64,000 nucleotides of DNA from positions 62,001-126,000 of the forward strand of contig NZ_AP014724.1 in assembly GCF_001548055.1 (NCBI RefSeq), given 5' to 3'. Below the pieces are notes generated by a model, which saw nothing but the letters and a program-made list of their open reading frames with translations, was not told where the DNA came from and ran no database searches. This DNA comes from Sulfurospirillum cavolei. GTDB lineage: Bacteria; Campylobacterota; Campylobacteria; Campylobacterales; Sulfurospirillaceae. Shown piece by piece: positions 16,851 through 26,444 of the stretch. Position 1 is the stretch's first letter, and every line of letters begins with the position of its first letter. The position numbers were made by a program, and so were the translations under genes.

Positions 16851-17462
16851 TTGTCGGAGAAGAGGTTGCTAAACCTTAGGAAACAAAATATTACGAAATG
16901 GATTGTTTTTTTACCCGCTTCCGCCATTTTCTTGACGTTCTTAATGATCGTAACGATCGTGGTTTCGACCGAACGTACCGAATATAAAAAAGCGTTGGAA
17001 GCGGCTCGAATCGATTATGTGAAACGCTCGAAACTGCAAGCCAAAGAGCGTATCGATAAAATCGTCGAGTACGTCAATGAAAACGAGAAAATTTTGATGA
17101 GCGAAGTGCAAGAAGATGTGAAAAATCTTGTGAACCTCGCCTATCAAATTAGCGAAGATACCTACCGAGAAAACACCCGCCTTCCTCGAGACGAGATTCT
17201 CGAAAAGATCAAAACCAAGCTCCGAAACACGCGTTTTTTCAATGACCTAAGCGGCTATTACGTCATCTTTGGTCTGGACGGTACCTGTGAAATGAACGGG
17301 ATGGACCGTAGTTTGGAGGGAAAAAACTTTATCGATTTGCAAGACTCAAGCGGTCGCTACATTATGCGTGAAGGGTTGGCGCGCCTGAAAAAAGAGGAGG
17401 CGTTTGCAACGACGTACGAGTGGAAAAACTCGACGGACAAAGCACCTCGAAAAAAAAAATAG
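16851..17462 (+). CDS. N-terminal part of Cache-PAS-GGDEF-EAL sensor (frame-interrupted)
   Basis: It encodes a short cytoplasmic N-terminus, a membrane segment (around residues 19-41), then a periplasmic Cache-type sensor start with a long helix and DLSGYYVIFGLDGT. The frame ends at a TAG directly after a run of ten A (17450-17459). The rest of the same protein continues in the +2 frame. One extra A would join them as APRKKKIGYIRSY. The start is a TTG, either at 16851 or at 16866, which has GGAG upstream. This is either a phase-variable or slippage-dependent gene, a true frameshift, or a sequencing error at the homopolymer. Confidence 0.7.
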   Translation: MSEKRLLNLRKQNITKWIVFLPASAIFLTFLMIVTIVVSTERTEYKKALEAARIDYVKRSKLQAKERIDKIVEYVNENEKILMSEVQEDVKNLVNLAYQISEDTYRENTRLPRDEILEKIKTKLRNTRFFNDLSGYYVIFGLDGTCEMNGMDRSLEGKNFIDLQDSSGRYIMREGLARLKKEEAFATTYEWKNSTDKAPRKKK

Positions 17463-19753
17463 GCTATATTCGCAGTTACAAGCCTTTAAACATTTACATC
17501 GCCAGCGGAAGGTATGAAGACGAAGTTCGCGAGCGTATCAAAAAAGAGACGCAAAAATTTCTTTTAAGTACGCGTTACGGCGAATACGGCTATATTTTTG
17601 CCTACGACTATTACGGCAATACGATTTCGCACGGCGATCACGCTTTGATAGGGCAAAATCGACTGAACGTCACGACCAATAACCAGTACATTATCCGCGA
17701 CATCGTGGAAGGCGGAAAGCGCAACCTTGAAGGGTTTTTTATGACTTACGAGGCTTCGTACCACCCTGATAACCAAGACAAACGTAAAATCTCTTTCGTG
17801 CGCTCCATTCCTCAGTTTGAATGGGTTGTGGGTACGGGCGTTTATCTGATGGAAGAGAACAATGCGCTCGTGCAGCAAGAAGAAGCGTTAAAGACGAAAA
17901 TGCAATCGACGCTGGTTAACATGTTAGCGGTTTCTATCATCATTATGCTCTTGGTAATGGGCGTAATGTTTTTTATTTCGACCAAACTGCGTTCGGTTTT
18001 GGCGCGCTACGAAAACCATCTCTTGCTCAATAATAAGCAAATCAAAGAGCAAAAACAGGTTTTTGAAACGCTCTACCAAAAATCGGCGGACGGTATTTGG
18101 CTGCTCAAAGAGGGGATTTTCGTCGATTGTAACGAAGCGATCGTGAAGATGTTTAAAGCCAAAAACAAAGACGTGCTCGTGAACGTGACCTTAGCCGATC
18201 TCTCTCCTAAAGTTCAACCCGACGAGCAAAGTTCGTACGAAAAAGCGTTGTGGATGAACGAGTTGGCATTAAAAAACGGTACGCATAAATTTGAGTGGCA
18301 AGTACGCGATTGTGAAGGAAAACTTTTTTGGATCAGCGTTATGATGACGACGATTCATATGGATAAAGGCATCATTCAGCACTGTTCGGTTCGTGATATT
18401 ACGATTCGAAAAGAGCTTGAAGAGGAGAATAAAAAACAAAAAAACCTTTTAATGCACCAAGTCGAACACGATACGCTCACGGGACTGCCCAATCGTAACT
18501 TATTGCAAGATCGTTTGACGCAAGCGATTAAAAAAGCGAGTCGCGACAACAAAGTCTTGGGCGTGATGTTCGTGGACATCGATAAATTTAAAAATATTAA
18601 CGACTCTTTGGGGCACGACGCCGGCGATATGCTTTTGAAGATTATAGCGGCAAGAATGCGTCAGAACGTTCGCGACACCGATACCGTCGCACGCTTGAGC
18701 GGAGATGAGTTTATCGTACTTTTAGACGGTTGTAAGGACGTTAGCGATATTTTTGTCGCTATCAAAAAACTCGTTTATTCGTTCCAAGAACCTTTTATTT
18801 TCGGAAACGAAAGTTTTCAGATCACGACCAGTATCGGCGTCAGCGTCTATCCGCACGACGGCGAAGCGGCAAGCAAGCTTTTAAAAAATGCCGATATTGC
18901 GATGTACAAGGCCAAATCAAAAGGGCGTAACCGTTACGTCTTTTTCGATCAAGAGATGAACCAAGAGACCAACGAGCATTTGGAAATCGAAAAAAACTTG
19001 CGCAAAGCACTTGAACGCGAAGAATTCGTCATATATTACCAACCGCAGATCAACTTGCAAACGGAACGTATCGTCGGACTGGAAGCTTTGATTCGCTGGA
19101 ATCATCCGACGCGCGGGCTAACGACACCGAATTATTTTATTCACGTCGCCGAAGAGAGCGAACTGATCGTCGAAATCGGCAATTGGGTCATCATCGAAGT
19201 CATGAAACAGATGAAATCGTGGTACGATCAAGGATTAAATCCGGGCAAAACGGCGATCAACATTGCCGGAAAACAACTCGAATCAAGCGAGCTGATTAGC
19301 TTTTTAATTCAAAGTCTGCGTCAAAGCGGCTGTCGCCCCGAATGGCTCGAAATGGAGATCGTCGAGCGTTTTATTATGAAAGATACGATCAAGTCGATTG
19401 CTTTATTGAAACGCTTTCGCGAATTGGGGCTTGATATCTCGATCGACGATTTCGGTACGGGGCACTCCTCTTTGGCGTATCTGAAACAATTGCCGATTAC
19501 CAAGCTGAAAATCGATCAAAGTTTCGTACAAAGCCTTGAAGAGAGCAAAGAGGATCGCGCGATCGCCCGAACGATTATCGAGCTCGGACGCGGTTTGGGG
19601 CTCAAAGTCCTTGCCGAAGGCGTCGAGACGAAAGAGCAAAAAGAGTTTATCTACGCAAGCGGTTGCGAATTGATGCAAGGGTATCTTTTTAGTCGTCCCG
19701 TATGTGCGGAGGAGATTGAAACCATGCTCAAAAATCAAGGGCGTATGTTATAA
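17420..19753 (+). CDS. C-terminal part of Cache-PAS-GGDEF-EAL c-di-GMP enzyme (frame-interrupted)
   Basis: Beyond the A-tract it continues the periplasmic Cache domain (GYIFAYDYYGNTISH, WVVGTGVYL). A second membrane segment covers about residues 165-187 of this frame, followed by a PAS domain (YQKSADGIWLLKEG), a GGDEF domain with SGDEF and DTLTGLPNR, and an EAL domain with intact EALIRW, EMEIVE, DDFGTGHSSL and AEGVET. Both output domains therefore look able to bind or turn over c-di-GMP, with phosphodiesterase activity the more secure. The nominal ATG at 17420 lies inside the upstream part and is probably not a real start. Without joining, the signalling half would lack its first membrane anchor and half the sensor. 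Confidence 0.8.
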   Translation: MEKLDGQSTSKKKIGYIRSYKPLNIYIASGRYEDEVRERIKKETQKFLLSTRYGEYGYIFAYDYYGNTISHGDHALIGQNRLNVTTNNQYIIRDIVEGGKRNLEGFFMTYEASYHPDNQDKRKISFVRSIPQFEWVVGTGVYLMEENNALVQQEEALKTKMQSTLVNMLAVSIIIMLLVMGVMFFISTKLRSVLARYENHLLLNNKQIKEQKQVFETLYQKSADGIWLLKEGIFVDCNEAIVKMFKAKNKDVLVNVTLADLSPKVQPDEQSSYEKALWMNELALKNGTHKFEWQVRDCEGKLFWISVMMTTIHMDKGIIQHCSVRDITIRKELEEENKKQKNLLMHQVEHDTLTGLPNRNLLQDRLTQAIKKASRDNKVLGVMFVDIDKFKNINDSLGHDAGDMLLKIIAARMRQNVRDTDTVARLSGDEFIVLLDGCKDVSDIFVAIKKLVYSFQEPFIFGNESFQITTSIGVSVYPHDGEAASKLLKNADIAMYKAKSKGRNRYVFFDQEMNQETNEHLEIEKNLRKALEREEFVIYYQPQINLQTERIVGLEALIRWNHPTRGLTTPNYFIHVAEESELIVEIGNWVIIEVMKQMKSWYDQGLNPGKTAINIAGKQLESSELISFLIQSLRQSGCRPEWLEMEIVERFIMKDTIKSIALLKRFRELGLDISIDDFGTGHSSLAYLKQLPITKLKIDQSFVQSLEESKEDRAIARTIIELGRGLGLKVLAEGVETKEQKEFIYASGCELMQGYLFSRPVCAEEIETMLKNQGRML
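17450..17459 (+). other. Ten-A homopolymer joining two frames of the sensor gene
   Basis: Ten consecutive A. The upstream frame reads CGA-AAA-AAA-AAA-TAG, while eleven A would read on into the downstream frame. Such tracts are known sites of replication slippage (phase variation) and of RNA polymerase slippage. Confidence 0.8.
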
Positions 19754-19784
19754 TCATATAAAACGATGCAATAGGTTTATAACG

Positions 19785-20531
19785 ATGGTACGAAGAGCAT
19801 TTTTAGGCTGGATGGGAGCGAGCGTTTTAAGCGGTACGGTGATGGCCGATGAGATCAAGCACCCCGATATTTGGCTACGCGACGATCAGAAAGAGGTTTT
19901 TAACACGGTGCTCAAAAAGCTCGATCAGATCGAAAAGACGGTCGGCTATGCCAATTTTAATATCTTAAGTTTTGACGAAGCATTAAAAATCGCTAAAAAT
20001 TTCTCCAAAATCGGTGCTTTTAGTCCGAGCGAACTTGCCTATATCGAAGAGGTATTTTACACCGATCCCGTGATTTACGGCTTTTACGGTAAAAAAACGG
20101 TTGAGAAACTTACCAGCGTCGTTGACGAAAAAGAGGTCGTTAAAATTCAAGGAAGCGGGCATTATCTCTTTAAAGGCGAATCGCAAGCCGCGCTTGAACG
20201 CATCGTCAAAGACATCGGTAAAACCGTTATTTTAACTTCCGGCGTACGAAGCGTCGTCAAACAACTCAATTTGCATTTGGAAAAAATCCGCGACGAAAAA
20301 GGCAACATTACCGTTGCGACGCGCTCTTTGGTGCCGCCGGCATACTCATACCACACCGTAGGCGACTTTGACGTCGGTAAAAAAGGGTGGGGTGCTCAAA
20401 ATTTTACCGCCGAATTTGCACGTACCGAAGAGTTCTGGAAGCTTCAAAAATTGGCGTATATCTCCATGCGGTATACGCTTGGAAACGGAGACGGAGTGCG
20501 TTTCGAGCCGTGGCACGTGAAGATCGTATAG
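19785..20531 (+). CDS. Peptidase M15 (D-Ala-D-Ala carboxypeptidase-like), Tat signal
   Basis: About 248 aa. The N-terminus MVRRAFLGWMGASVLSG has a twin-arginine (RRAFLG) followed by a weakly hydrophobic stretch and AxA-like end, suggesting Tat export. The C-terminal domain has the M15 landmarks SGVRS, SYHTVGDFDVG (Zn ligands His and Asp) and EPWHVKIV (catalytic Glu and Zn His). It is likely a periplasmic D,D- or L,D-carboxypeptidase trimming peptidoglycan. ATG 19785 was chosen since the upstream extension is basic and lacks signal character. The stop is directly before the tsaD start. Confidence 0.82.
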   Translation: MVRRAFLGWMGASVLSGTVMADEIKHPDIWLRDDQKEVFNTVLKKLDQIEKTVGYANFNILSFDEALKIAKNFSKIGAFSPSELAYIEEVFYTDPVIYGFYGKKTVEKLTSVVDEKEVVKIQGSGHYLFKGESQAALERIVKDIGKTVILTSGVRSVVKQLNLHLEKIRDEKGNITVATRSLVPPAYSYHTVGDFDVGKKGWGAQNFTAEFARTEEFWKLQKLAYISMRYTLGNGDGVRFEPWHVKIV

Positions 20532-21533
20532 ATGATTTTAAGCATTGAAAGTAGCTGCGACGATAGCTCGATCGCGATTACGCGATTACGCGATAAAAAA
20601 CTTCTTTTTCACAAAAAAATTTCTCAAGACGCGGAACACGCGAAATACGGTGGCGTCGTACCCGAACTTGCCGCACGCTTGCATGCGGTGACACTTCCTA
20701 AAATTTTAGAAGAAGCAAAGCCTTATTTTAACGAGCTTAAAGCCATCGCCGTCACTAATGAGCCGGGACTCTCCGTGAGCTTGGTGGAAGGTGTGAGCAT
20801 GGCAAAAGCCCTTAGCGTTGCGCTTGAACTTCCTCTTTTGGGGATTAACCATCTCAAAGGGCATATCTGCTCTTTGTTTATCGAAGAGGAAACCCTGTTT
20901 CCGATGGATGTTTTACTGGTCTCTGGCGGACATACGCAGCTTTTACATGTAAAGAGTTTGAGTGAGATAAAACTGCTTGCAACCACGATGGATGATAGCT
21001 TTGGCGAGAGTTTTGATAAAGTGGGAAAAATGCTAGGACTTCCCTATCCTGCGGGTTCTATCATCGAAAAATACGCCCAAAGAGGCGATGCGAAGCGGTT
21101 TGATTTTACGATTCCTTTGCAAGGCACTTCGTCAAAACTGCTTGCGTTTAGTTACTCGGGGCTTAAAAACCAAGTGAGGCTTTGCATCGAAGCATTGGGA
21201 ACTTTGGATGAGCAAACGCTCTGCGATGTGTGCGCTTCGTTTCAACGAGTCGCCGTGGCACACCTGATGCAAAAGATCAAAAAAGCGTACAAAGAGCGAA
21301 CCGTGGAGCATTTCGGCGTGGTGGGAGGTGCGAGTGCAAACCTCTACTTGCGCGGCGAGCTTGAGGCTTTTTGTGCCGCTAAAAAAGCAACGCTACATAC
21401 CGCAAAAATGGAATTTTGCTCCGACAATGCCGCGATGATCGGGCGATGTGCGGTTGAAGCCTATGCGCAAAAAGCGTTTGTCCGTCTGGAAGATTTGAAA
21501 GTGCGCAGTACGTCGAAAGATATTTTTTACTAG
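20532..21533 (+). CDS. tsaD: tRNA N6-adenosine threonylcarbamoyltransferase
   Basis: TsaD transfers threonylcarbamoyl to A37 of ANN-decoding tRNAs. The ASKHA-type N-terminus SIESSCDDSSIAI is present. Metal ligands H107 and H111 lie in HLKGH, and LLVSGGHTQLLHV and GVVGGASAN follow at expected places. Its length of 333 aa is normal. It starts directly after the M15 peptidase stop. The base composition changes from CpG-rich to CpG-poor about one third into the gene, which hints at recombination. It carries an exact TTACATGTAA at 20943. Confidence 0.96.
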   Translation: MILSIESSCDDSSIAITRLRDKKLLFHKKISQDAEHAKYGGVVPELAARLHAVTLPKILEEAKPYFNELKAIAVTNEPGLSVSLVEGVSMAKALSVALELPLLGINHLKGHICSLFIEEETLFPMDVLLVSGGHTQLLHVKSLSEIKLLATTMDDSFGESFDKVGKMLGLPYPAGSIIEKYAQRGDAKRFDFTIPLQGTSSKLLAFSYSGLKNQVRLCIEALGTLDEQTLCDVCASFQRVAVAHLMQKIKKAYKERTVEHFGVVGGASANLYLRGELEAFCAAKKATLHTAKMEFCSDNAAMIGRCAVEAYAQKAFVRLEDLKVRSTSKDIFY

Positions 21534-22048
21534 TTCTCAAAATAAACTTTAAGTTTATTTTCTAGCTCTATGCATGAATCGTGTAACGATTTATGAGCGG
21601 TATCAATGATGATATATTCTTGTTCCCACGGATGGTATTCTCGTTTAAATATATCTTGCCAAGTCGGGAGATGAAGATTTTTGATATCGGTTTTTCGTGT
21701 CTCAATACGCAAACGATGTTCTTTTGGATCCGAACATATTATTTCGATATTGACAAATAAAGCGTTATGCGATAAAGCAACGGCTTCCCATTCCTCCCGA
21801 GTCATTTTCCATGGATTGCAACTATCGGCAATGACGCTTTGCCCAAGCGCAAGATTATCTCCGGCGATACGATAGGCTAGCCGATAGCCTTCTCCTTGAA
21901 CTTTGTAATTGCATAAATCTTGTATGCCTTGCTCTATGGTATCAAGCCTAAGATAAGCGGCTTGCGTCGTGCGAGCCAATTCTTTTGCAATCGTCGTTTT
22001 ACCGGCACCCGGAAGTCCTGAAAAAATATACACTATAGGTTGTTGCAT
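21530..22048 (-). CDS. P-loop kinase-like ATPase
   Basis: A 172-aa protein with Walker A GLPGAGKTT at residues 11-19 and a likely Walker B or substrate loop VIADSCNP near residue 75. It resembles small AAA_33-type or zeta-toxin/gluconate-kinase-like phosphotransferases. The substrate is unknown, and no antitoxin partner is next to it. It ends 4 bp inside the tsaD end (convergent). The sequence is more AT-rich than the neighbours, which suggests acquisition. Confidence 0.75.
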   Translation of the reverse strand: MQQPIVYIFSGLPGAGKTTIAKELARTTQAAYLRLDTIEQGIQDLCNYKVQGEGYRLAYRIAGDNLALGQSVIADSCNPWKMTREEWEAVALSHNALFVNIEIICSDPKEHRLRIETRKTDIKNLHLPTWQDIFKREYHPWEQEYIIIDTAHKSLHDSCIELENKLKVYFEN

Positions 22049-22069
22049 GGGTGCTACTTTATGTAAAAA

Positions 22070-22843
22070 TTATAAAATAATAATCTCTTCTTCCAGTCGG
22101 ATGCCGAAACGTTTTAAAACTTCCTCTTTGACTTCGGTTATCAGCATGATAGCTTCCTCGTAGGTTCCACCGCCGAGATTGACCAAAAAGTTGGCGTGGA
22201 CGTTGCTAAACATCATATTGCCAACGCGTTTGCCTTTAAAGCCTGCCTCTTCGATCAGTTTACCTGCAAAGTGTCCCACGGGGTTTTTAAAACAGCTTCC
22301 GGCACTGGGTTCTTTGGGTTGATTGTCACGCATTTTTTTAAACATGGAGAGCAGATTTTCATCAAAACCGTTTTGACATGTAAAGGTGGCTTCGTAGATG
22401 ACACCTTCTATTTTAGCGAAGCGGTAGCCGTGTTCTATCTGTGATTTTTCCACCCAGCCGTGCTCGGTGCGAATGGCGATGAGGTTGTTGAAAATTTCCC
22501 ACTCTTTAAGCCCCGCATTCATTGCTACCATGCCGCCAAGCGTTCCTGGAAGTTTTTGCATCAGTTCAAAGCTTGAGAGATCATGCTTTTTGGCAAAGGA
22601 GAGGATTTTCCCGCTCGGCGTCGCACCGCCTACATGTAAGATATTTTCTTCCAAACGGATAAAGTCAAATGTTTTGCCAAGCATTGCTAAAGGCGGCGGC
22701 GTAGGGCTTACCAAAAGATTATTTGCGCCGCCGATAATGGTGCAACCTTTGGGGCGCGGCGTGATGGAATCTAGCAGTAAGACATCCAGCGTGGGGCCGA
22801 TTTTGATGCTGGAAAAGGTGGAAAAATTGATGGATTTTGTCAT
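22070..22843 (-). CDS. murB: UDP-N-acetylenolpyruvoylglucosamine reductase
   Basis: An FAD/NADPH enzyme making UDP-MurNAc in peptidoglycan synthesis. The 257-aa length fits the short Campylobacterota form. Landmarks are IIGGANNLLVS (FAD loop), PGTLGGMVAMNAG, and PSAGSCFKNP with the catalytic Ser region, plus a C-terminal ANFLVNLGGGT. The ATG at 22843 follows the fliQ stop with no gap, so murB is transcribed after fliQ. Confidence 0.95.
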   Translation of the reverse strand: MTKSINFSTFSSIKIGPTLDVLLLDSITPRPKGCTIIGGANNLLVSPTPPPLAMLGKTFDFIRLEENILHVGGATPSGKILSFAKKHDLSSFELMQKLPGTLGGMVAMNAGLKEWEIFNNLIAIRTEHGWVEKSQIEHGYRFAKIEGVIYEATFTCQNGFDENLLSMFKKMRDNQPKEPSAGSCFKNPVGHFAGKLIEEAGFKGKRVGNMMFSNVHANFLVNLGGGTYEEAIMLITEVKEEVLKRFGIRLEEEIIIL

Positions 22844-23110
22844 CTAAAAAACAAACGAGGGAATCATCTCGATCATACGGGTCGTAAACTCGATCATCAT
22901 GTTCATCATCCACGGCATCGTAAAAATGGCGACCACGATCGTGATAAGAATTTTAGGAACAAAACTCAGGGTCGATTCGTTGATTTGCGTAACGGCTTGG
23001 AAAATGCTGATCGCAAGACCCGCCACCATTCCCGCAAGCAGCATCGGCAACGAGAGGTAGAGCGCGATTTTAAACGTTTCGACGCCCAAGCCGATGAGTT
23101 TTGCTTCCAT
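22844..23110 (-). CDS. fliQ: Flagellar type III export protein FliQ
   Basis: An 88-aa membrane protein of the flagellar export gate, with two helices (about 13-40 and 50-75). It shows the family sequence LPMLLAGMVAGLAISIFQAVTQINESTLSFVPK. The ATG at 23110 has GAGGG upstream. The open frame continues far upstream, but that part is mqnD out of frame. It lies between mqnD (12-bp gap) and murB (no gap), all leftward. Confidence 0.95.
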   Translation of the reverse strand: MEAKLIGLGVETFKIALYLSLPMLLAGMVAGLAISIFQAVTQINESTLSFVPKILITIVVAIFTMPWMMNMMIEFTTRMIEMIPSFVF

Positions 23111-23121
23111 AAACTTTTCCC

Positions 23122-23985
23122 TCAATCGTTTCGCAACGCTTCGTACTCTTTGGGGATCAAAAAGTCGCGCGCATGGATTTTTTGGTCGAAAAAGCCGTGG
23201 GTATATCCCAATGAAAAAAGCAAATCGATCGCTTCGTATTGGGCGTCGTTCATCTCGATAGAGTGTTCGTTGGCGTAAAGCCCGAGATACGTTTGCAGCG
23301 TGGCATGATCGACGCGTACGAGACGGCGTTCTAGAAGCATTTTTGAAAGCATATTTTGGTGCGTATGGGCGATCTCTACGGCTCGGATCAGTGCTTTTTC
23401 GCATTCGATGGCGCACAGTAGCGGCATTGAACGACGCAACGCCATACCGCCTAAAGGAAGCGGTAACTCTTTAGGGCAAAGCTCTTTCCAAATATCCCAA
23501 AGCTCTTTTTCGACGACGAGGGTATCGTCGTAGCCGAGAATGCTTTCGTGAATCAAAACGCCCGCGTCGACTTCGCCTTGCAAAACGGCTTTTTCAATCT
23601 CTAAAAAGTTTTTGTAAACGATGCGAGCATCCGGATAAGCGATTTTGAAGAGCAGCGCGTTGGTCGTATGCGTTCCGCTCAGCGCGACTTTGAAATTGCG
23701 TTTGAGTTGGGTCTCTTTTTTCTTAATGAGCTTCGGTCCGTACCCTTCGCCGAAACTGACCGCCGTGCGAAGGAGCGCGTAGTCGTTTCGAATTTTAGGA
23801 TAGAGCGCAAAGCTGATTGCGGTGACGTCGTAAGTGTTTTTGAGTGCCTCAAGGTTCAGCGTTTCGATGTCTAAAGCGATGTTGTCAAAGCGCATATCTT
23901 TAAGATCGACCCAACCGAATTTAATCGCGTAATACATAAAAATATCGTCGGCGTCGGGGGAATGCGCTACGGTTAATCTCCTCAA
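23122..23985 (-). CDS. mqnD: 1,4-dihydroxy-6-naphthoate synthase (MqnD)
   Basis: An enzyme of the futalosine menaquinone pathway that releases 1,4-dihydroxy-6-naphthoate from cyclic dehypoxanthinyl futalosine. The 287-aa protein has the signature AHSPDADDIFMYYAI at the N-terminus and a periplasmic-binding-protein-like fold (VALSGTHTTNALLFK). MqnA lies in the same window at 61.6-62.3 kb. It is the first gene of an mqnD-fliQ-murB run. Confidence 0.93.
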   Translation of the reverse strand: MRRLTVAHSPDADDIFMYYAIKFGWVDLKDMRFDNIALDIETLNLEALKNTYDVTAISFALYPKIRNDYALLRTAVSFGEGYGPKLIKKKETQLKRNFKVALSGTHTTNALLFKIAYPDARIVYKNFLEIEKAVLQGEVDAGVLIHESILGYDDTLVVEKELWDIWKELCPKELPLPLGGMALRRSMPLLCAIECEKALIRAVEIAHTHQNMLSKMLLERRLVRVDHATLQTYLGLYANEHSIEMNDAQYEAIDLLFSLGYTHGFFDQKIHARDFLIPKEYEALRND

Positions 23986-24100
23986 AACGATCCTTTAAAA
24001 ATAGAGTGGCTTATTTTAGCATATTGCAGATTGAAATATTTTGAGAGAGGGTTTTAATTTTTCACTACAATCCGTTCAAAGGGCTTTTTCAAGCTCGAAA

Positions 24101-24109
24101 TGCTACAAT
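24101..24109 (+). promoter_or_regulatory. Possible extended -10 promoter of recA
   Basis: TGCTACAAT, a TG-extended -10 element, 27 bp before the recA start, without a clear -35. That is common for housekeeping promoters in Campylobacterota. Confidence 0.45.
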
Positions 24110-24135
24110 AATATCATTACGGAAAAGGGTCATTC

Positions 24136-25179
24136 ATGCAAATTGACGAAAATAAGAAAAAAGCGTTAGACTTGGCGATCAAGCAGATCGATAAGGCGTT
24201 TGGAAAAGGTGCGCTCGTTAGACTCGGCGATCGCGTCGTCGAGCCGATCGCGTCGATTAGCACCGGTTCGCTCGGATTGGATTTAGCTTTGGGAATCGGA
24301 GGGATTCCTCAGGGACGTATTATCGAAGTGTACGGACCGGAAAGCTCGGGTAAAACGACGCTTTCGCTTCAAATTATCGCCGAAGCGCAAGCCAAAGGAA
24401 GCGTGTGTGCGTTTGTGGACGCAGAGCATGCCTTGGACGTAAAATACGCGGGCAATTTGGGCGTGGATATCGAAAACCTTTTGGTATCGCAACCGGATTT
24501 CGGCGAACAAGCACTCGACATCGTCGAGACCTTAGCCAGAAGCGGCGCGGTCGACGTGATCGTCATCGACTCCGTTGCGGCGTTAACGCCTAAAAGCGAG
24601 ATCGAAGGCGATATGGGCGATTCACATGTAGGGCTTCAAGCGAGGCTGATGAGTCAAGCACTCCGAAAGCTAACGGCGGTCGTTCATAAAATGAACACGA
24701 CGGTTATTTTTATCAACCAAATTCGTATGAAAATAGGAACGATGGGATACGGATCGCCCGAGACGACTACCGGCGGAAACGCTTTGAAATTTTACGCATC
24801 GGTACGGATCGACGTACGCAAGATCGCAACGCTGAAACAAGGCGAAGAGCAAATCGGTAACAGGGTCAAAGCAAAAGTCATTAAAAATAAAGTAGCGCCT
24901 CCGTTTCGTCAAGCAGAGTTCGATATTATGTTTGGAGAGGGTATCTCTAAAGAGGGTGAACTCGTCGATTACGGCGTTAAGCTCGATATTATCGATAAAA
25001 GCGGTGCATGGTTTAGCTACAACGAAACCAAACTCGGGCAAGGGCGTGAAAACGTGAAGGCCTTTTTGAAAGAAAATAAAGAACTAGCCATAGAAATCGA
25101 AGAAAAAATAAAACAAGCGATCAACGGCAATGCCATGGTCATGGCATGCGGAGCAGACGACATAAAGGACGATGAATGA
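24136..25179 (+). CDS. recA: Recombinase RecA
   Basis: The strand-exchange ATPase for homologous recombination and repair. The 347-aa protein has Walker [10 protein letters not shown] at residues 67-75, [10 protein letters not shown] as Walker B, the NQIRMKIG loop, and a C-terminus rich in acidic residues. AAGGGTC precedes ATG 24136. The stop overlaps the eno start (ATGA), the same recA-eno order seen in C. jejuni. No LexA box was seen upstream. Confidence 0.98.
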   Translation: MQIDENKKKALDLAIKQIDKAFGKGALVRLGDRVVEPIASISTGSLGLDLALGIGGIPQGRIIEVYGPESSGKTTLSLQIIAEAQAKGSVCAFVDAEHALDVKYAGNLGVDIENLLVSQPDFGEQALDIVETLARSGAVDVIVIDSVAALTPKSEIEGDMGDSHVGLQARLMSQALRKLTAVVHKMNTTVIFINQIRMKIGTMGYGSPETTTGGNALKFYASVRIDVRKIATLKQGEEQIGNRVKAKVIKNKVAPPFRQAEFDIMFGEGISKEGELVDYGVKLDIIDKSGAWFSYNETKLGQGRENVKAFLKENKELAIEIEEKIKQAINGNAMVMACGADDIKDDE

Positions 25180-26444
25180 TTTATATTGAAGATATTGTAG
25201 CAGACGAAGTGCTAGACAGTAGGGGCAATCCTACCGTACGCGCTACGGTCACCTTGAGTGACGGTACGTGCGCAAGCGCAATCGTTCCAAGCGGTGCAAG
25301 TACGGGCAAACGCGAAGCGTTAGAGCTTCGAGACGGCGATAATCGCTATATGGGCAAAGGCGTATTAAAAGCTTGCGAAAACGTGAACGGTGAAATTTCG
25401 GACGAGCTAATCGGGCTTAGTCCGTTTAATCAAGCCGTGATCGATCAGGCGATGAAAACGCTTGACGGTACGGACAATTACGGACGTTTAGGCGCCAATG
25501 CGGTTTTGGGCGTTTCAATGGCGGTCGCACGTGCGGCGGCGTTGAGTTTGGATATTCCTTTGTACCGCTATTTGGGCGGTAGCAATGCGATGACGCTTCC
25601 TACACCGATGTTTAATATTATCAACGGCGGTAGCCACGCCAACAACAGCGTCGATTTCCAAGAGTATATGATTATGCCTTTAAATTTCGAGAGCTTTACC
25701 GAAGCGCTTCGTGCGGCGACCGAAGTGTACCATCATTTGAAAAAATTAATCGCGGCAATGGGCGAGAGTACGGCTCTGGGCGACGAGGGCGGCTTTGCTC
25801 CGAATCTTAAAGATAACGAAGAGCCGATTAAAGTGATTATGGAAGCGATTGAAAAAGCGGGCTATAAACCCGGTATCGATATTGCGATTGCACTTGATGT
25901 TGCGAGCAGCGAGCTGGTCTGTGAAGGCGGTTATCGACTCGAATCCGAAAAACGAACGCTCAGCAGTGCCGAAATGGTGACGTATTATGAAAACCTCTGC
26001 GCAAAATATCCGATCGTTTCTATCGAAGACGGTTTGAGCGAAGACGACTGGGAAGGCTGGAAACTTTTGACCGATAGACTCGGTGCTAAAGTCCAACTCG
26101 TCGGCGACGATCTTTTTGTTACCAATAAAAAAATCTTAGCCGAAGGTATCGCTAAAGGTATCGGTAATGCCATTTTAATTAAACCGAATCAAATCGGTAC
26201 CGTGACCGAGACGATGCAAACCGTTCGCTTGGCGCAACGCAATAACTACAAATGTATTATGAGCCATCGAAGCGGCGAGAGCGAAGACGCATTTATCGCC
26301 GATTTCGCGGTAGCTCTTAATACGGGTGAAATCAAAACGGGCGCGACGGCGCGCGGCGAGCGAACGGCAAAATACAATCGCCTGCTTGCGATCGATAACG
26401 AACTCGTCGTAGGCGAGTATATCGGTAAAGAACTCTTTGTTTAA
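25176..26444 (+). CDS. eno: Enolase
   Basis: Converts 2-phosphoglycerate to phosphoenolpyruvate. The 422-aa protein has [39 protein letters not shown] and [15 protein letters not shown], the metal and catalytic segments in normal order. It starts inside the recA stop (ATGA) and ends sharing one base with the next start (TAATG). Confidence 0.98.
   Translation: MIYIEDIVADEVLDSRGNPTVRATVTLSDGTCASAIVPSGASTGKREALELRDGDNRYMGKGVLKACENVNGEISDELIGLSPFNQAVIDQAMKTLDGTDNYGRLGANAVLGVSMAVARAAALSLDIPLYRYLGGSNAMTLPTPMFNIINGGSHANNSVDFQEYMIMPLNFESFTEALRAATEVYHHLKKLIAAMGESTALGDEGGFAPNLKDNEEPIKVIMEAIEKAGYKPGIDIAIALDVASSELVCEGGYRLESEKRTLSSAEMVTYYENLCAKYPIVSIEDGLSEDDWEGWKLLTDRLGAKVQLVGDDLFVTNKKILAEGIAKGIGNAILIKPNQIGTVTETMQTVRLAQRNNYKCIMSHRSGESEDAFIADFAVALNTGEIKTGATARGERTAKYNRLLAIDNELVVGEYIGKELFV

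Noticed and set aside
22844-23416. 190-aa version of FliQ
   Set aside because: The first 102 residues are basic, low-complexity sequence inside mqnD in another frame. FliQ proper starts at 23110 with a good ribosome binding site.
23986-24135. LexA-type SOS box ahead of recA
   Set aside because: No palindromic SOS-like operator is visible in this 150-bp gap; only a -10-like element was found.
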